From the NCBI RefSeq assembly GCF_963662255.1, contig NC_085080.1:620001-684000 (forward strand): 64,000 nucleotides of DNA, read 5' to 3'. Shown one piece after another: positions 23,427 through 36,800 of the stretch. How positions within the stretch are numbered: position 1 is the first letter of the stretch; each line of letters begins with the position of its first letter. The notes beneath the pieces are model-generated. The model ran no database searches. It was not told the origin of the DNA and saw only the letters and a program-made list of their open reading frames with translations. This DNA is from Cinclus cinclus. Its lineage: Eukaryota > Chordata > Aves > Passeriformes > Cinclidae. A program made the position numbers and the translations under genes.

Positions 23427-23790
23427 ATGGTGGATGGATGGATGATGGATGGATGGATGGATGGATGGATGGATGGATGGATGGATGAAGGATGGATGAT
23501 GGATGATGGATGGATGATGGATGGATGATGGATGATGGATGGATGATGGATGTTGGATGGATGGATGATGGATGGATGGATGGGGATGGATGGATGGATG
23601 ATGGATGTTGGATGGATGGATGATGGATGGATGGATGATGGATGATGGATGGATGGATGATGGATGGATGATGGATGGATGGATGGATGATGGATGGATG
23701 GATGGATGGATGGATGTTGGATGGATGTTGGATGGATGTTGGATGGGTGGATGAAGGATGAATGAATGATGGATGATGGATGGATGAACC
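23427..23790. repeat. GGAT/GATG microsatellite
   Basis: About 360 bases of GGAT tetranucleotides mixed with GATGATG and GTTGGATG variants, within the intron between the last coding exon and the 3' UTR exon of the class I gene. Confidence 0.95.
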
Positions 23791-24004
23791 AGGCAGGATT
23801 AGGTACCAGATGGGTGGAGTGGTATCTTGGAGAGATTCCACAGCGGGATCAGTTGGGATGGATGGACCGCAATTCTGGCAGGATTGGGGTGGGATCTGGT
23901 GGGATTCCAGAGCAGCTCCTGCTCTCCATGGGCTCCAGCCAGGTCCTTCCTGTGGGATGGGATCAGGGACAGGGTGACACCGTGACCCTCTCTCATCCCA
24001 ACAG

Positions 24005-24330
24005 CAATCACTGCCTGAGAGATCCACAGAGCTGGATCCGGCCCCTTCCCTCTTCCCGGGAAACCAAGAGCTCGCCACCGAACTCATCCCCATGCTCCCA
24101 CGCACCCGCAGCTCTTGCCAAGGAATCAATTTCCCATTACCCAGTGTTTTGAGGGCAGGAAGCCCAAATATTCCAATGCTTTAGTTCTGGTGCAAAATTA
24201 TCCTGCTTGAGGCAATAAATCCTGCTTGGGGCAATAAATCCTGCTTGGGGCAATAAATCCTGATGGGGCAATAAATCCTGCTTGGGGCAATAAATCCTGA
24301 TGGGGCAATAAATCCGGGTTCCCTCCTCAA
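24005..24330 (+). other. Class I 3' UTR exon with six AATAAA signals
   Basis: A likely acceptor (CATCCCAACAG, ending 24004) follows the donor GTATGG at 23267, so this should be the final non-coding exon. From 24205 an 18-19 bp unit AATAAATCCTGCTTGGGGC repeats, giving AATAAA at 24214, 24233, 24252, 24270, 24289 and 24307. One further AATAAA overlaps the stop codon (23247-23252), but it sits in the short exon ending at the 23266/23267 donor. Confidence 0.7.
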
Positions 24331-24354
24331 GTGTCCAGCAGTTCCTCTCTGGGA

Positions 24355-24600
24355 GCCTGGAATGGGGACATTTGGGACAGGGATGGGGACACTGGGAGCA
24401 GGGTTGGGGACACTTGGAGCAGGAACGGGAACACCAGGAGCGGGTTGGAGACACCAAAATCAGGCTGGGGACACCAAGACTTGGATGGGGGCACCAGGAG
24501 CAGATTGGGGACACCAGGAGCACAATGTGGACACCAGGAGCAGTATGGTGACATTAGGACTGGGATGGGGACACCAGGACTGGAATTGAGATTGCTAGCC
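24355..24600. repeat. GGGGACACCAGGAGCA minisatellite
   Basis: About nine imperfect ~27-bp repeats of GGGGACACCAGGAGCAG type downstream of the class I 3' end. The 230 bases after it (24600-24830) look unique and show no gene. Confidence 0.8.
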
Positions 24601-24829
24601 ACCCTCGGCTCCATTTCCCACTCTGTGTCCCACGTCCAAGGTGTCCCCAGGAGGGTTTGGTTACATCGGGCTCCTGGGGGGGCTGTGGGATGGGGGGAGG
24701 GGTCAGGACATGCCTTGTTGTCCCCAGCAGTCCTTGAGCGTCCCAAAACTGGGGCTCGGGATCTCAGAGGGGTTCCCTGGCCATGGCACAAACACAAGAT
24801 GGCTGTGAGAGGAGAGTGGCCATGAGTGA

Positions 24830-27560
24830 CACAACCCTGAGATGACCATGACCATGGGATGACCATGACTCTGACCATGACCATGGGATGGCCATGAGGA
24901 TGACTCAGCTATGACCCTGACATGACCATCATGTGACTGTGGCCATGAGTTGGCCACGAGGCGATCATGAGATGAGCCTGACCATTTGATGACCATTGCT
25001 GTGACCATGCTCATGAGATGATCATGACCATGAGAGGACTGTGACCACCAGATGACCATGACACAACCATGAGCATGAGATTGTGACCATGAGAAGAAGT
25101 TGACCACGAGCATGAGATGACTGTGATCAGGAGATGACCATGAACATGAGATGGTGATGCTCAGGAAATGACCATGACATGACTGTGGCCCTGACCTGAC
25201 CACGAGATGACCATGACTATTTCATGACTCTGAGCATTTCATGACCATGACAGAGCCGTGTGGTGATCAAGGTCATATGGTGACCATGAGGTGACCATGA
25301 GTTAACCATGGCCATGGGCTCATAAAGACTATGACAAGAACAAGGGATCAGCATGGCCATGATACAATAATGACCATGAGATGACCATAACAATGGGAAC
25401 ACCAGGAGTTTGAGGTGACTGTGACCAAGAGATGACGGTGACCATAACAGAACCATGGCCGTGAGACTATAGTGACCAGGAGGTGATTCTGAGATGACCA
25501 TGTGATGGCCACGACCCTGAGGTAACCACAACATGACCATTAGAGGATCAAGACCGTGACATGATAGTGACCATGAGATGACCATGACTATACAATGACC
25601 CTGACACAACTATGACCTTAAGATAACCGTGACCATATGATGACCATGAGCAGGGTATGAGCTTGACTGAACTATGATCGTGACCATGAGATCTTGGTGA
25701 TCAGGAAATGACCATGACCATGAAATGGCCATGAGATGACTGTGAGTATGAGATGGCCAGGACCATGGGATGACCGTTACAATGATATAACCATGGATAT
25801 AACCATAACTGTGTGTGAGACCATGAGGTGAACATGAGCATGAGATGATTGTGACCAAGAGATGACCATGAGACAACCACAACACACCATGGCCATGTGT
25901 GATCATGATCATGAGGTGACTGTGAGATGACCATTACAGCGAGATAATAGTGAGAATGAGATGAGCAAAACAGAGCCATGACCTTGACATGAACATGGCT
26001 GTGATACGATGGCACTCAGCAAATGACTGTGACCATGAGATGACCATGACCATGACACACCACAGCCATGAAATGACCACGAGATGAAGATGAGATGCCC
26101 ATGACCATGATGTGTTCGTGATCCTGAAATGACCATGAGCTTGAGATGACCCTGAGTGTGGCCATGCCAAGGCCATGACCATGAGATGACCATTACAATG
26201 AGGTGACCATGAATGTGAGATTACTGTGAGCATGTGATGACTGTGACCAAGAGATGACCATAAGATGACCATGCTCATGAGATCATTGTGACCATGAGAT
26301 GGCCATGAGGTGACCATGATGTGCTTGTGACCATGAGATGACCATAACAATGAGATGACTGAGAGGATGAGATGATGACTATTGGGAAATGACCCATCAC
26401 CATGCTGTGGCCATGAGATGACTGTGATCATGAGATAACCATGACGATGACCCAACCACAGCCGAGAGATGACCATGATAAGATTGTGGCAAATGAGATG
26501 ATCATGAAATGACCATGACCATGACACAACCATGACCATGGGATTATCATTACAAATGAGATGACCATAAGATGATCACAACACAACCCAGCCATGTGTG
26601 CTCATGATCGTGAGGTGACTGTGAGATGAGCATTACAGTGAGATATCCATGAGCATAAGATGATGGTCATCAGGAAACGACCATGACCCTGAGATGGCCA
26701 TGAGATGAGATGATCATGACCATGACACAACACGATCATACGATGATGGGTACAGTGAGATAACCATGAATGGGACCATGACACAACTGTGACCCTGAGG
26801 TGAACATGAGCATGAGATGATTGTGACCAAGACATGGCCAAAGTGCAACTACGGCCATTGGTGATCTAGGCCATGAGAATGACCATGACTGTGGCCATCA
26901 TACAACCACAACCATGAAATGACCAAGGTCATGACATGATTCTGACCATGAGTTGACCAAGAGACAACAATGACCATGACATGACCGCAGCTCTAAGATG
27001 ACCATGATGTGATTGTGGGCATAAGATGACCATGAGGTGACCACAATATGACCATGGCTATGAAGTAATTGTGGCCACGGGATGACCATGACCACGAGAT
27101 GATGGTGATAAGGAGATGACCATGACCATGAGATGGTGGTGATCAGGAGATGATTCTGACCATGACACAACCGTGGCTGTGAGATGACCTTGAGCTGACC
27201 ATGAGTGACTGTGAGTGACCATGAGATTATCATGCGATAACCATGACCATAACATGATGATGACCATGACACAACCATGGTCATGAGATGGCCGTGAGCT
27301 GACTATATAATGACCATGAGTGACCATAGATGACCATGAAATAACCATGACCATAACATGATGATGACCATGACACAACCATGGTCTTGAGATGGCCGTG
27401 AGCTGACCATATAATGACCATGAGTGACCATGAGTGACCACAGATGACCATGAGTGACCATGAGTTATTGTGAGTGACCATATGATGACCATGAGTGACC
27501 ATGAGCTGACCATGACTGACCGTTAGTGACCATGAGTGACCATGAGATGACCACGACCCG
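24830..27560. repeat. Intergenic ATGACCATGAGATGACC minisatellite
   Basis: About 2.7 kb of degenerate repeats built from ATGACCATGA and GAGATGACCATGACC between the class I gene and FLOT1. Minus-strand open frames here encode only Ser/Trp/His repeats and are not genes. No promoter or exon signature is visible inside. Confidence 0.92.
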
Positions 27561-27609
27561 GCATGGAGCTCCCCTGACCCCTTCCCTCCCCTCACCTCGC
27601 GCTTCATCC

Positions 27610-27888
27610 ATTACTGAAATTATTCATTTCCCATGGATTTTACGGAAATTTAAAAGTAGCCAATAGAACGCCGGGAGACCAATGACGTCATAGGTTGCTA
27701 GGCTGAACACACCTCTCCTTCCCGCCCGTGGAGCGGCAGCCAATGGGAACTGACGTTTTCGGTGACGCCACCGCGCTAATGCGGAAGTGGCCAGCGCGGG
27801 GGCTGCCGGGATCGGGGCGGCGGTCGCGGGTGGCGATCGATCCCGATCGGCTCCGATCGATCCCGATCGATCCCGATCGATCCCCGCC
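27610..27888 (+). promoter_or_regulatory. FLOT1: FLOT1 promoter and 5' UTR
   Basis: Three CCAAT boxes (27660-27664, 27679-27683, 27740-27744) and a perfect CRE, TGACGTCA (27683-27690), that overlaps the second CCAAT by one base; a half-CRE TGACGTTTTC follows at 27751. No TATA box. The 5' UTR just before the ATG is a short tandem array of GATCGATCCC (about 27836-27882). This looks like a housekeeping promoter responsive to CREB/ATF and NF-Y, by inference. Confidence 0.7.
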
Positions 27889-30800
27889 ATGTTCTTCACC
27901 TGCGGCCCCAACGAGGCCATGGTGGTGTCGGGTGAGTTCGGGGGGCCCGAGGGCTCCTGGGGACCCCCTGAAGTCCCGGGAACCCCCAGAATTCCCGCCA
28001 GAAACTCCCGGGAATCCCCCAAAATCCACCCAAACCCCTCCAGGGAATCCCGCCAGAAAGTCCCGGGAATCCCCCAAAACCCTGCAGGGAATCCCCCCAA
28101 AAACTCCCGGGAATCCCCCAAAACCCTGCAGGGAATCCCCCCCAAAACTCCCGGGAATCCCCCAAAATCCACCCAAAATCCTCCAGGGAATTCCCCCAAA
28201 AACTCCTGTGAACCCCCCCCCTAAAACTACAGGGAATCCCTCCAAAAACTCCCGGGAATCCCCCCAAAATCCACCCAAACCCCTCCAGGGAATGTCCGGA
28301 ATGCTCCCTAAACCTCCCCATAATCCCCCTCCCCAAAATCCCCAAAAACTTCTGAGAAACCACAAAAAAAATCAGTCCCCAAAATCCCCCCAAAATCCTT
28401 CAGGGAATCCCCCCAAAAAACTCTCGGGAACCCCCAAAATCTTTCCTAAACCTCTTGATAATCCCCCCTCCCCAAATCCCCAAAAACTCCTGGGAAGCCC
28501 CCAAAATTCCCCCCAAATCTCCTGGGAACCCCCACAAAAAAAAAAAAAAAAAAGAATCAAGGAAATCCCCAAAATCCCCCCAAAATCTTCCTGGGAATTC
28601 CCCCAAAATCTCCCGGGAATTCCCCCCAAAACTCCGGGGAACCCCCAAATTCCTCCTGGGGATTCCTGGGGATGTCCTCGGGGATTTGGGGTCCCCCAGG
28701 GGATTTTTGGGGTGGATTTTGGGGGGTTCAGGAGGGAATTTGGGGGGATTTGAGGGGGCATTTTTGGGGGTTTAGAAGGCAATTTTTTAGTGATTTTGGG
28801 GGGATTTTTAGGGGCTCAAGAGGGAATTTTGGGGGGTCAGGAGGAGATTTTGGGGGGATTTTTGGGGTTTATAGGGGGAATTTTGGGGAGGATATTTTGG
28901 GGGCTCAGGAGGGGATTTTGGGGGGATTTTTGGGGATTCAGGAGGGAATTTCAGAGGGATTTTTGGGGTTTAGGAGAGGATTTTGGGGGGATTTTTGGGG
29001 AGGATATTTTGGGGGTTCAGGAGGGGAATTTGGGGAGGATTTTGGGGGTTCAGGAGGGGATTTTGGGGGGATTTTTGGGGATTCAGGAGGGAATTTCAGA
29101 GGGATTTTTGGGGTTTAGGAGAGGATTTTGGGAGAATTTTTGGGGAGGATATTTTGGGGGTTCAGGAGGGGATTTTGGGGAGGATTTTGGAGGGTTCAGA
29201 AGGAGATTTTGGGGAGGATTTTTGGGGTTCAGGAGGGGATTTTTGGGGGGGATATTGGGGAGGATATTTTGGGGTTTCAGGAGGGGATTTTGGGGAGGAT
29301 TTTGGGGGTTCAGGAGGGGATTTTGGGGGGATTTTTGGGGATTCAGGAGGGAATTTCAGAGGGATTTTTGGGGTTTAGGAGAGGATTTTGGGGGGATTAT
29401 TGGGGAGGATATTTTGGGGGTTCAGGAGGGGAATTTGGGGAGGATTTTGGAGGGTTCAGAAGGAGATTTTGGGGAGTATTTTTGGGGGGTTCAGGAGGGG
29501 ATTTTGGGGGGATTTTTGGGGGTTTAGGAGGGAATTTCAGAGGGATTTTTGGGGTTTAGGAGAGGATTTTGGGGGGATTATTGGGGAGGATATTTTGGGG
29601 GTTCAGGAGGGGAATTTGGGGAGGATTTTGGAGGGTTCAGAAGGAGATTTTGGGGAGGATTTTTGGGGGGTTCAGGAGGGGATTTTGGGGGGATCTTTGG
29701 GGGTTCAGGAGGGGATTTCAGGGGGATTTTTGGGGAGGATATTTTGGGGGTTCAGGAGGGGATTTTGGGGAGGATTTTTGGGGTTCAGGAGGGCATTTTG
29801 GAGGGGGATTTTTGGGGATTCAGGAGGGAATTTCAGAGGGATTTTTGGGGTTTAGGAGGGGATTTTTGGGGAGGATATTTTGGGGGTTCAGGAGGGCATT
29901 TTGGAGGGGGATTTTTGGGGATTCAGGAGGGAATTTCAGAGGGATTTTTGGGGTTTAGGAGGGGATTTTTGGGGAGGATATTTTGGGGGTTCAGGAGGGG
30001 ATTTTGGGGGGATTTTTGGGGATTCAGGAGGGAATTTCAGAGGGATTTTTGGGGTTTAGGAGAGGATTTTGGGAGAATTTTTGGTGAGGATATTTTGGGG
30101 GTTCAGGAGGGGATTTTGGGGAGGATTTTGGAGGGTTCAGAAGGAGATTTTGGGGGGATTTTTGGGGTTCAGGAGGGGATTTTTGGGGGGGATATTGGGG
30201 AGGATATTTTGGGGTTTCAGGAGGGGATTTTGGGGAGGATTTTGGGGGTTCAGGAGGGGATTTTGGGGGGATTTTTGGGGATTCAGGAGGGAATTTCAGA
30301 GGGATTTTTGGGGTTTAGGAGAGGATTTTGGGGGGATTTTTGGGGAGGATATTTTGGGGGTTCAGGAGGGGAATTTGGGGAGGATTTTGGAGGGTTCAGA
30401 AGGAGATTTTGGGGAGGATTTTTGGGGGGTTCAGGAGGGGATTTTGGGGGGATTTTTGGGGGTTCAGGAGGGGATTTCAGGGGGATTTTTGGGGAGGATA
30501 TTTTTGGGGTTCAGGAGGGGATTTTGGGGAGGATTTTTGGGGTTCAGGAGGGCATTTTGGAGGGGGATTTTTGGGGATTCAGGAGGGAATTTCAGAGGGA
30601 TTTTTGGGGTTTAGGAGGGGATTTTGGGGGAGGATATTTTGAGGGTTCAGGAGGGGATTTTGGGGAGGATTTTTGGGGTTCAGGAGGGGAATTTGGGGGG
30701 ATTTTTGTTGGTTTAGGAGGGGATTTTTGGGGGGTTCAGGAAGGGGATTTTGGAGGGGATTTTGGGGTCCCCCCGAGCTCTCTGTGCCCCCCCAGGTTTC

Positions 30801-33800
30801 TGCCGCAGCCCCCCGGTGATGGTGGCCGGGGGCCGGGTTTTGGTGATCCCGTGCCTGCAGCAGATCCAGCGGTGAGGAGGGGTCTGGGGGGTTTTTTTGG
30901 GGGGGTTCTGAGGGGTCCCCCGAGATTCGGGGTGACTCCCCGCCCCCCGGTCCCCCCAGGATCTCCCTGAACACGCTGACGCTGCCGGTGCGCAGTGAGA
31001 AGGTTTACACTCGGCATGGGGTGCCCATCTCCGTCACTGGAATCGCACAGGTACCCCCCAGAACACCCCAAAATCCCCCATCAGAACACCCCAAAATTCC
31101 CCTCCTGAATCCCTAAAAATCCTCCCCAAAATCCCCTCCTGGACCCCTTAAAATCCTCCCCAAAATCACCCCAAAATCCCCTCCTGGACCCCTAAAAATC
31201 CTCCCCAAAATTCCCTCCTGGACCCCTTAAAATCCTCCCCAAAATCACCCCAAAATTTCCCTCCTGAACCCCTTAAAATCCTCCCCAAAATCCCCTCCTG
31301 AATCCCTAAAAATCCTCCCCAAAATCCCCTCAGGGACCCCTTAAAATCCTCCCCAAAATCCCCTCCTGGACCCCTAAAAATCCTCCCCAAAATTCCCTCC
31401 TGGACCCCTTAAAATCCTCCCGAAAATCACCCCAAAATTCCCTCCTGGACCCCTAAAAATCCTCCCCAAAATTCCCTCCTGGACCCCTTAAAATCCTCCC
31501 GAAAATCACCCCAAAATTCCCTCCTGGACCCCTAAAAATCCTCCCCAAAATTCCCTCCTGGACCCCTTAAAATCCTCCCAAAAATCCCCTCCTGAATCCC
31601 TAAAAATCCTCCCCAAAATCACCCCAAAAATCCCCTCCTGAACCCCTAAAAAATCCCCCCTAAATCCCCTCAGGATCCCCAAACCCCCGTGGGACCCCCA
31701 AAACCCCACTTAGAAGCCCCAAAATCTCTTTGGAACCTCCCAAAAATGCTCCGGGACCCCCAAAATTCCCGCAGGACCCCCCAAAATCCCCCCAGGGCTC
31801 CCCTGCCTGAACGAACCAAGGTGGTGTTGCCCTTTTAAGGGAGGTTGTGGTGGGGACCACCTTATGGTGCTCTTAAAGTGGCGATGGTAGCGTCAAGCGC
31901 AAACAACGCGGGGGGGGGGGGGGAAGCGAGGAGCCCTTTTAAGGGGGTTGGGTGTGGTGGGGCCCACCGTGATCATTTAAAGGGGTAAAAACCCGCTTGA
32001 AAGGGCGTTTAGGGTGGGGAATGCCTTAAAAGGAACTCGAAGTTTTGGGAAATCCCAAACCCAAAATGTGATTGGGAGGGTGGGGGGGTTTGAATCCCCC
32101 TAAAAATGGGCTTGAAGTGGCGGGGACCCCAAAAAATTTTTATGGTGGGTAAAACTCTGGAAACTCAATTAAAAACCCTTTTAAAATAACCTTAAAAATC
32201 TGAAAACCCCATTAAAAACCTTTTAAATAAACCTTAAAAATCTGAAAATTCCATTAAAAGCACTTTTTAAAAAGTCCTTAAAAATCAGAAAATCCCATTA
32301 AAACCTTTTTCTAAAAAAACTAAAACTCCGAAAATTCCCTTAAAAATTTTTTTAAAGAAAACCTTAGAAGTCTAAAAATTCCATTAAAAACCCTTTAAAA
32401 TAAACCCTTAAAAATCTGAAAATCCCCATTAAGAACCTTTTTAAAAAAACCTTAAAACTCTGAAAATTCCGTTAAAAATCCTTTAAAAAAACCTTTAAAA
32501 CCCCTTAAAAATCCATAAAAACTCTTTTAAAAAGAGTTAAAAACCCATAAAAGCTCTTTAAAAACCCTTTAAGGTGCTTTAAAAAACCCTTATAAACCTG
32601 TAAAAAACCTTTTAAAAAAACCTTTAAAACTCTTCAAAAACTCTTAAGAAATCTTTTTAAAAGCACTTTAAAAAAATACTTAAAAACCCTTTAAAAGCCC
32701 ATAAAAACTCTTTAAAAATATTCAAAAATCCTTTTAAAAAAACCTTTTCAAAAAACTTTAAAACTCTTAAAAAGCCATTTTTAAAAATCTTAAAAACTCT
32801 TTTAAAAACCGCTTTAAAATCCCCTTTAAAACCATTGAAAAACCTTAAAAACCCTTTAAAAAAAGTCTTGAAAAACGTTTTTGGTTTAAACCCTATAAAA
32901 ACCCCAGAGGGGTTTGTGGTGTGGGGGGGAGGGTCCCTAAACCCCTCTTAAAGGGCCCAGGTCCAATTCTTAAAGGGGCTTGGGGTGGTGGGGACCCCTG
33001 ATCCCCTTGAAAGTGTATTTTGGTTTTGGGGACCCCTTTAAGAGGGGTGAGACGCCCCCACCTCAACAAGCAACTGGTCTCTTAAAAGGGCAATGCCACT
33101 TAAAGGGGCCGTGCCAATTTTGGAGGGTTCTAGGGGTGGTGGGGACCCCCCCCAAGGCTTCTCCAAGTGCCCTTAAAAGGGCACTGCCCTGGTGGTCCCC
33201 ACCTTATCAAGCGACCAGCCTCTTAAAAGGGCAATGTTACAGGCACCCACTTAAAGGGGCCGCACCCATTTTGGGAGGAGTCCCAGGGATGGCTGGGGGA
33301 GGTGCCCGGGTGATCTCAGCCCCTCCCCCCTCCACAGGTGAAGATCCAGGGGCAGAATAAGGAGATGCTGGCGGCCGCCTGCCAGATGTTCCTGGGCAAG
33401 TCGGAGAGCGAGATCGGCCAGATCGCCCTGGAGACGCTGGAGGGCCACCAGCGCGCCATCATGGCTCACATGACCGTGGAGGTGGGGCTGGGGGAGCCAC
33501 GCCCACCTTGGGCAAGCCATGCCCCTCACAGGGTAGCCACACCCACCTGGGATCACACCAAACCTCCCCAACTTTGGATGGGATGTGGCCCCTTTAAGAA
33601 ACTCCAGAGCTACCTGGAAGCCACGCCCCTGAGGTGGACACACCCCCCTCTAGGATTGGTTACCACCCCCCAGTTGGGATGGGATGTGGCTCTTTAAGAG
33701 ATCCCTCCCCCATTTGACGTCTAAGCACTGCCCCTTTAAAAGCCCCACCCCAGAGGAGGCCACACCCACTGGTGAAACCACAGCCCCACCCTTACCATAA

Positions 33801-36800
33801 GCCCCACCTCCCATCGTGACCCCCACCCCAATTTAAGCCCCACCCCCAGCTCAAAGCCCCACCCACCCCATGTCTCCAAGCCACACCCCCTGGGGCAAAC
33901 CATTCCCGACTTCATCCTGAGCCCTCCCCTCATCCCGGGCCAGCCCCGCCCGGCACCACCCACCCCTAAGCCACGCCCACTCGGGTTAAGCCATGCCCAT
34001 CTAAAGCCTTGTCTGCTTAAGCCACACCCCTATATATAGAGCCACACCCACCTGACTCCACCCCTCCAGGCCATGCCCCAAGCAAAAGGCCACACCCATT
34101 TGGCCAAGGCCACACCTACTTTAAACCAGACCCAGCTCTGCTTAAGCCACGCCCCCAGGTTGAAATCCACACCCCCAAAACAAAGCCATGTCCACCTTGT
34201 TCCACTCGCCGAAGCCATGCCCACTTGAATTAAGCCACACCCACATTAAGGCTCGCTTCCTTAAACCACACCCCCAGAACCAAGCCAGGTCCCTCTATAT
34301 CAAGCCACGCCCACCTGGCTCCACCCACCCGAAGCCACTCCCACTTGGCTCAAGCCACACTTTGACAGACCCAACTCTTTTTAAGCCACGCCCCTGCAAT
34401 CAAGCCACACCCCCAAACATAACCACGCCCACATACCCCCACCACTCCTGGAGCCACGCCCACCTGATAAACCACACCTGCCTGGCTCTAAGTATTTGTT
34501 TAAGCCATGCCCCCCCCAAGCCACGCCCACCTGGTTCCACCCACTTTACAGAGCCACGCCCACTTAAAACCACAGCCCAGTTTAAGCCTGGTCTGCTTAA
34601 ACCACACCCCCATGACTAAGCCACGCCCCAATCTTCAAAACCACACCCTAAAGCCACACCCACCTGGTTCAAGCCACTCCCACCGTCTAAGCCACACCCA
34701 CCTGCCCAATTCACTTTCTCTGCTAAGCCCTTCATTAGTTTGGCCCCGCCCCTTTCAGCCATACCTGCTAAGCCCCACCCAGCTAAGCCCCACCCCGGCC
34801 CCGCCCAGGAGATCTACAAGGACCGGCAGAAGTTCTCGGATCAGGTTTTCCGTGTGGCCTCGTCCGACCTGGTGAACATGGGAATATCCGTGGTGAGCTA
34901 CACCCTGAAGGACGTGCACGACGAGCAGGTGAGCACACCTGGGGACAGCTGGGGTGACACAGGCATGACACAGGTGACAGGTGTGACAGAGGTGACAGAG
35001 ATGACAGATGTGACACAGGTGTGACACAGGTATGGCACAGGTGACACAGGTGTGGCACAGGTACGTGACAGGTGTGACAGGTGTGACACAGGTGACAGGT
35101 GGCACAGGTGTGACAGAGGTGACACAGGTGTGACAGGTGTAACACAAGTATGACACAGGTGACACAGGTTTGACAGGTGACAGGTGTGGCACAGGTTTGG
35201 CACAGGTGTGACAGGTGACACAGGTGTGACACAGGTGTGACAGGCGTGACAGGTGTGACAGGTGTGACACAAATGGCACAGGTGTGACACAGGTGTGACA
35301 CAGGTGTGACAGGCGTGACAGGTGTGACACAAATGGCACAGGTGTGACACAGGTGTGACACAGGTGTGACACAGGCGTGACAGGTGTGACAGGTGTGACA
35401 TGGACATGACAGAGATGACACAGATGTGGCACAAGTGTGACACAGGTGTGACAGGTGACACAGATGTGACACAGGTGTGACCCTGCTCTGCTCCCCAGGA
35501 TTACCTGCGCTCTCTCGGGAAAGGCCGCACAGCTCAGGTACAGCGCGATGCCCGCGTGGGAGAGGCCGAGGCCAAACGAGACGCTGGGATCCGGGTGAGT
35601 CCATCCCAGTCCATCCCAGTTCATCCCAGTCCATCCCAATTCATCTCAGTCCATCCCAATCCATCCCAGTCTATCCCAATTCATCCCAGTCCATCCCAGT
35701 TCCCATCCCAGTGCCTCCCAGTCCATCCCAGCCCCTCCCAGTTCCCATTATCCCATTCCCAGTCCATCCCAGTCACATTCCAATCCCTCCAGTTCCCTCC
35801 CAGTTCCTCCCAGTCCCTCACAGTTCCCATTATCCCATTCCCAGTCCCTCCCAGTAACCCCAGTTTCTGCAGGAGGCGCGGGCCCGGCAGGAGCAGGTCT
35901 CGGCCCAGCTGCTCTCCGAGGTGGCCACGGCGCGAGCCCAGCGCGACTTCCAGGTAGCCCAGGCTGAGTGCGACGGAGCCGTGAGCGCCCGCAGGGCCAC
36001 GGCTGAGCTGGCATTCCAGTTACAGGTGAGATGCATACCTGGGTAGGTGAGATAAGCTGGGGCAGGGAAATACACCTGGGCAGGTGAGATGCACACCTGG
36101 GACAGGTGAGATACGGCTGGGACAGGTGAGATACGCACCTGCGCAGGTGAGATAAACCTGGGACAGGTGAGACACACCTGGGAGAGGTAACATGCCTATA
36201 AAGGTGAGAAATGCACACCTGGGCAGGTGAGATACACCTGGGCAGGTGAGATGCACACCTGGGACAGGTGAGATACACCTGGGACAGGTAACATGCCTAT
36301 ACAGGTGACAAATGCACACCTGGGACAGGTGAGATACGGCTGGAACAGGTGAGATACACACCTAGGCAGGTGAGACACACCTGGGCAGGTGAGACACACC
36401 TGGGACAGGTGAGACACACCTGGGACATGTAACATACCTATAAAGGTGAGAAATGCACACCTGGGCAGGTGAGACACACCTGGGACAGGTAAATACACAC
36501 CTGGGACAGTGTACTGGTTTGAAAAGCAAAACCAGTGAGACTTCAAGTCAGTAATACAATTTTTAATAGGGAAGAGAAAAAGGAAAAACAAAATACATGC
36601 AATAATAAAAATAAAACCACTGACAGAGTCAGAATACAACCTGATACCCTGTCAGTCAGGGTGCTGGTGCAGTTTTCCTCCAAAGGGTCCGGCGATGATG
36701 TGGAAAAAACCTGGTTCTTCCTCTGGAATCCAGTGGGAAATGGCTGCCTTTGGCGTTCTAAACCCCAGTTCTTATCTAGGTAGGAAAGGCTTGGCTCGTC

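Noticed and set aside
27728..28753. 341-codon plus-strand frame starting in the FLOT1 promoter
   Set aside because: It is in a different frame from the FLOT1 start and continues only because intron 1 repeats lack stops.
29549..30970. 473-codon Gly/Phe-rich plus-strand frame, and similar frames in 28790-30642
   Set aside because: Repeat-derived; it runs through FLOT1 exons 2 and 3, partly in the FLOT1 frame, without recognising their splice sites.
34755..35639. Cys/His/Thr-rich minus-strand frames resembling a metal-binding repeat protein
   Set aside because: Antisense of the GTGACACAGGTGTGACAGG repeat in FLOT1 intron 5; the Cys-His spacing only reflects the repeat period.
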